From Lolium rigidum (taxonomy: Eukaryota > Streptophyta > Magnoliopsida > Poales > Poaceae): a DNA stretch of 64,000 bases. Below, one piece after another: positions 63,790-64,000 of the stretch. The position numbers and the translations under genes are program-made. Numbering within the stretch: position 1 is the first letter of the stretch; each line of letters begins with the position of its first letter. The stretch lies in assembly GCF_022539505.1 (NCBI RefSeq), contig NC_061508.1:262390736-262454735 (forward strand), given 5' to 3'. The notes beneath the pieces were generated by a model. It saw only the letters and a program-made list of their open reading frames with translations, did no database searches and was not told the DNA's origin.

Positions 63790-64000
63790 CTCAATGATAC
63801 ATGTATCATTTTCGATTGTCCCTTCGCAAAGCTGATTTGGAGAACCATCCAATATACTTTTAATTTGCCTTCACCGGCCAATGTTACAAATATGTTTGGA
63901 AATTGGCTAAATGGTGTTGATAAAATATCTAAAGGACAAATCCGAATGGGTATTTGTGCCTTGATGTGGGCTATATGGAATTGTCGCAATGATATTGTCT
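63790..64000 (+). pseudogene. LINE ORF2 C-terminal fragment, runs off the window
   Basis: One open frame reads IIFDCPFAKLIWRTIQYTFN, NVTNMFGNWLNGVDKISKGQ and ICALMWAIWNCRNDIV. This is the end of the zinc-binding region and the WxIWNCRND block of plant L1-type ORF2. No stop within these 210 bases. It is a different subfamily from the LINE pieces at 30526 and 33283. Confidence 0.8.

Overview
The window is repeat-rich plant nuclear DNA from a large grass genome. The LTR families, the PF04195-like gene, the CACTA elements, the short MITEs and the SINE all look like Pooideae and most probably Triticeae (wheat, barley, Aegilops or rye). I found no ordinary single-copy host gene that I can name. No rRNA, tRNA, CRISPR array or bacterial-type operon is visible. 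Almost every base that can be assigned belongs to a transposable element, and most coding regions are broken by stops or frameshifts.

Left part (1-30525): a CACTA (En/Spm-type) DNA transposon is the host for a nest of retrotransposons. Its coding pieces lie at 336-1164, 2053-2752, 27866-28657 and about 28744-30020, and its 3' terminus (TAGTG) is at 30525. Into it were inserted a gypsy LTR whose end fills 1-335, a solo LTR at 1165-2052, and gypsy element A at 2753-27865 (TSD GTCCC). A Mutator-like MITE lies in one of its exons (28769-29194, TSD TTGAATGCA). Element A (gag plus a broken protease, no reverse transcriptase) was itself hit twice. The related non-autonomous element B sits in its 5' LTR (3165-9648, TSD AGCCA). 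The Tat-lineage gypsy element C sits in its 3' LTR (17252-27728, TSD CCATC) and carries a full but mutated gag-pol and an acidic antisense ORF. After removing B and C, both LTRs of A are 1593 bp; both LTRs of C are 1170 bp; those of B are 1501 and 1502 bp.

Middle part (30526-40873): two LINE 3' fragments (30526-30730 and about 33283-34625, the latter with a poly-A tail), three TIR elements starting GAGCATC or GGAATCTCC (34934-35616, 38405-39598 and from 39661), a Stowaway-like MITE, a hAT-like MITE containing a SINE, and one unidentified short reading frame with a possible terminal exon beside it (37446-38285).

Right part (40874-64000): the 5' end of an Angela/BARE-type copia element (LTR 40874-42657, gag start 43853), cut by another gypsy LTR (44192-44586) that runs into a 99-base assembly gap. 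Right of the gap is the 3' part of a gypsy element E (44686-48849) carrying an intron-containing antisense gene of the PF04195 type. E is inserted in the 5' LTR of a large Tekay-like chromovirus F (48850-60710). F has an extra coiled-coil ORF before gag-pol and 4.1-kb LTRs. Beyond F are two CACTA-like termini with a short copia LTR between them, a degenerate relative of elements A and B, and another LINE fragment running off the right edge.

The most interesting signals are genes carried by retrotransposons on the 'wrong' strand (C and E), the additional pre-gag ORF and split acidic LTR reading frame in F, and the polypurine-tract-like motif repeated inside A, B and their relative. A TIR element carrying an acidic ORF in place of a transposase also stands out. 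Nothing in the window demonstrates a wholly new biological system.
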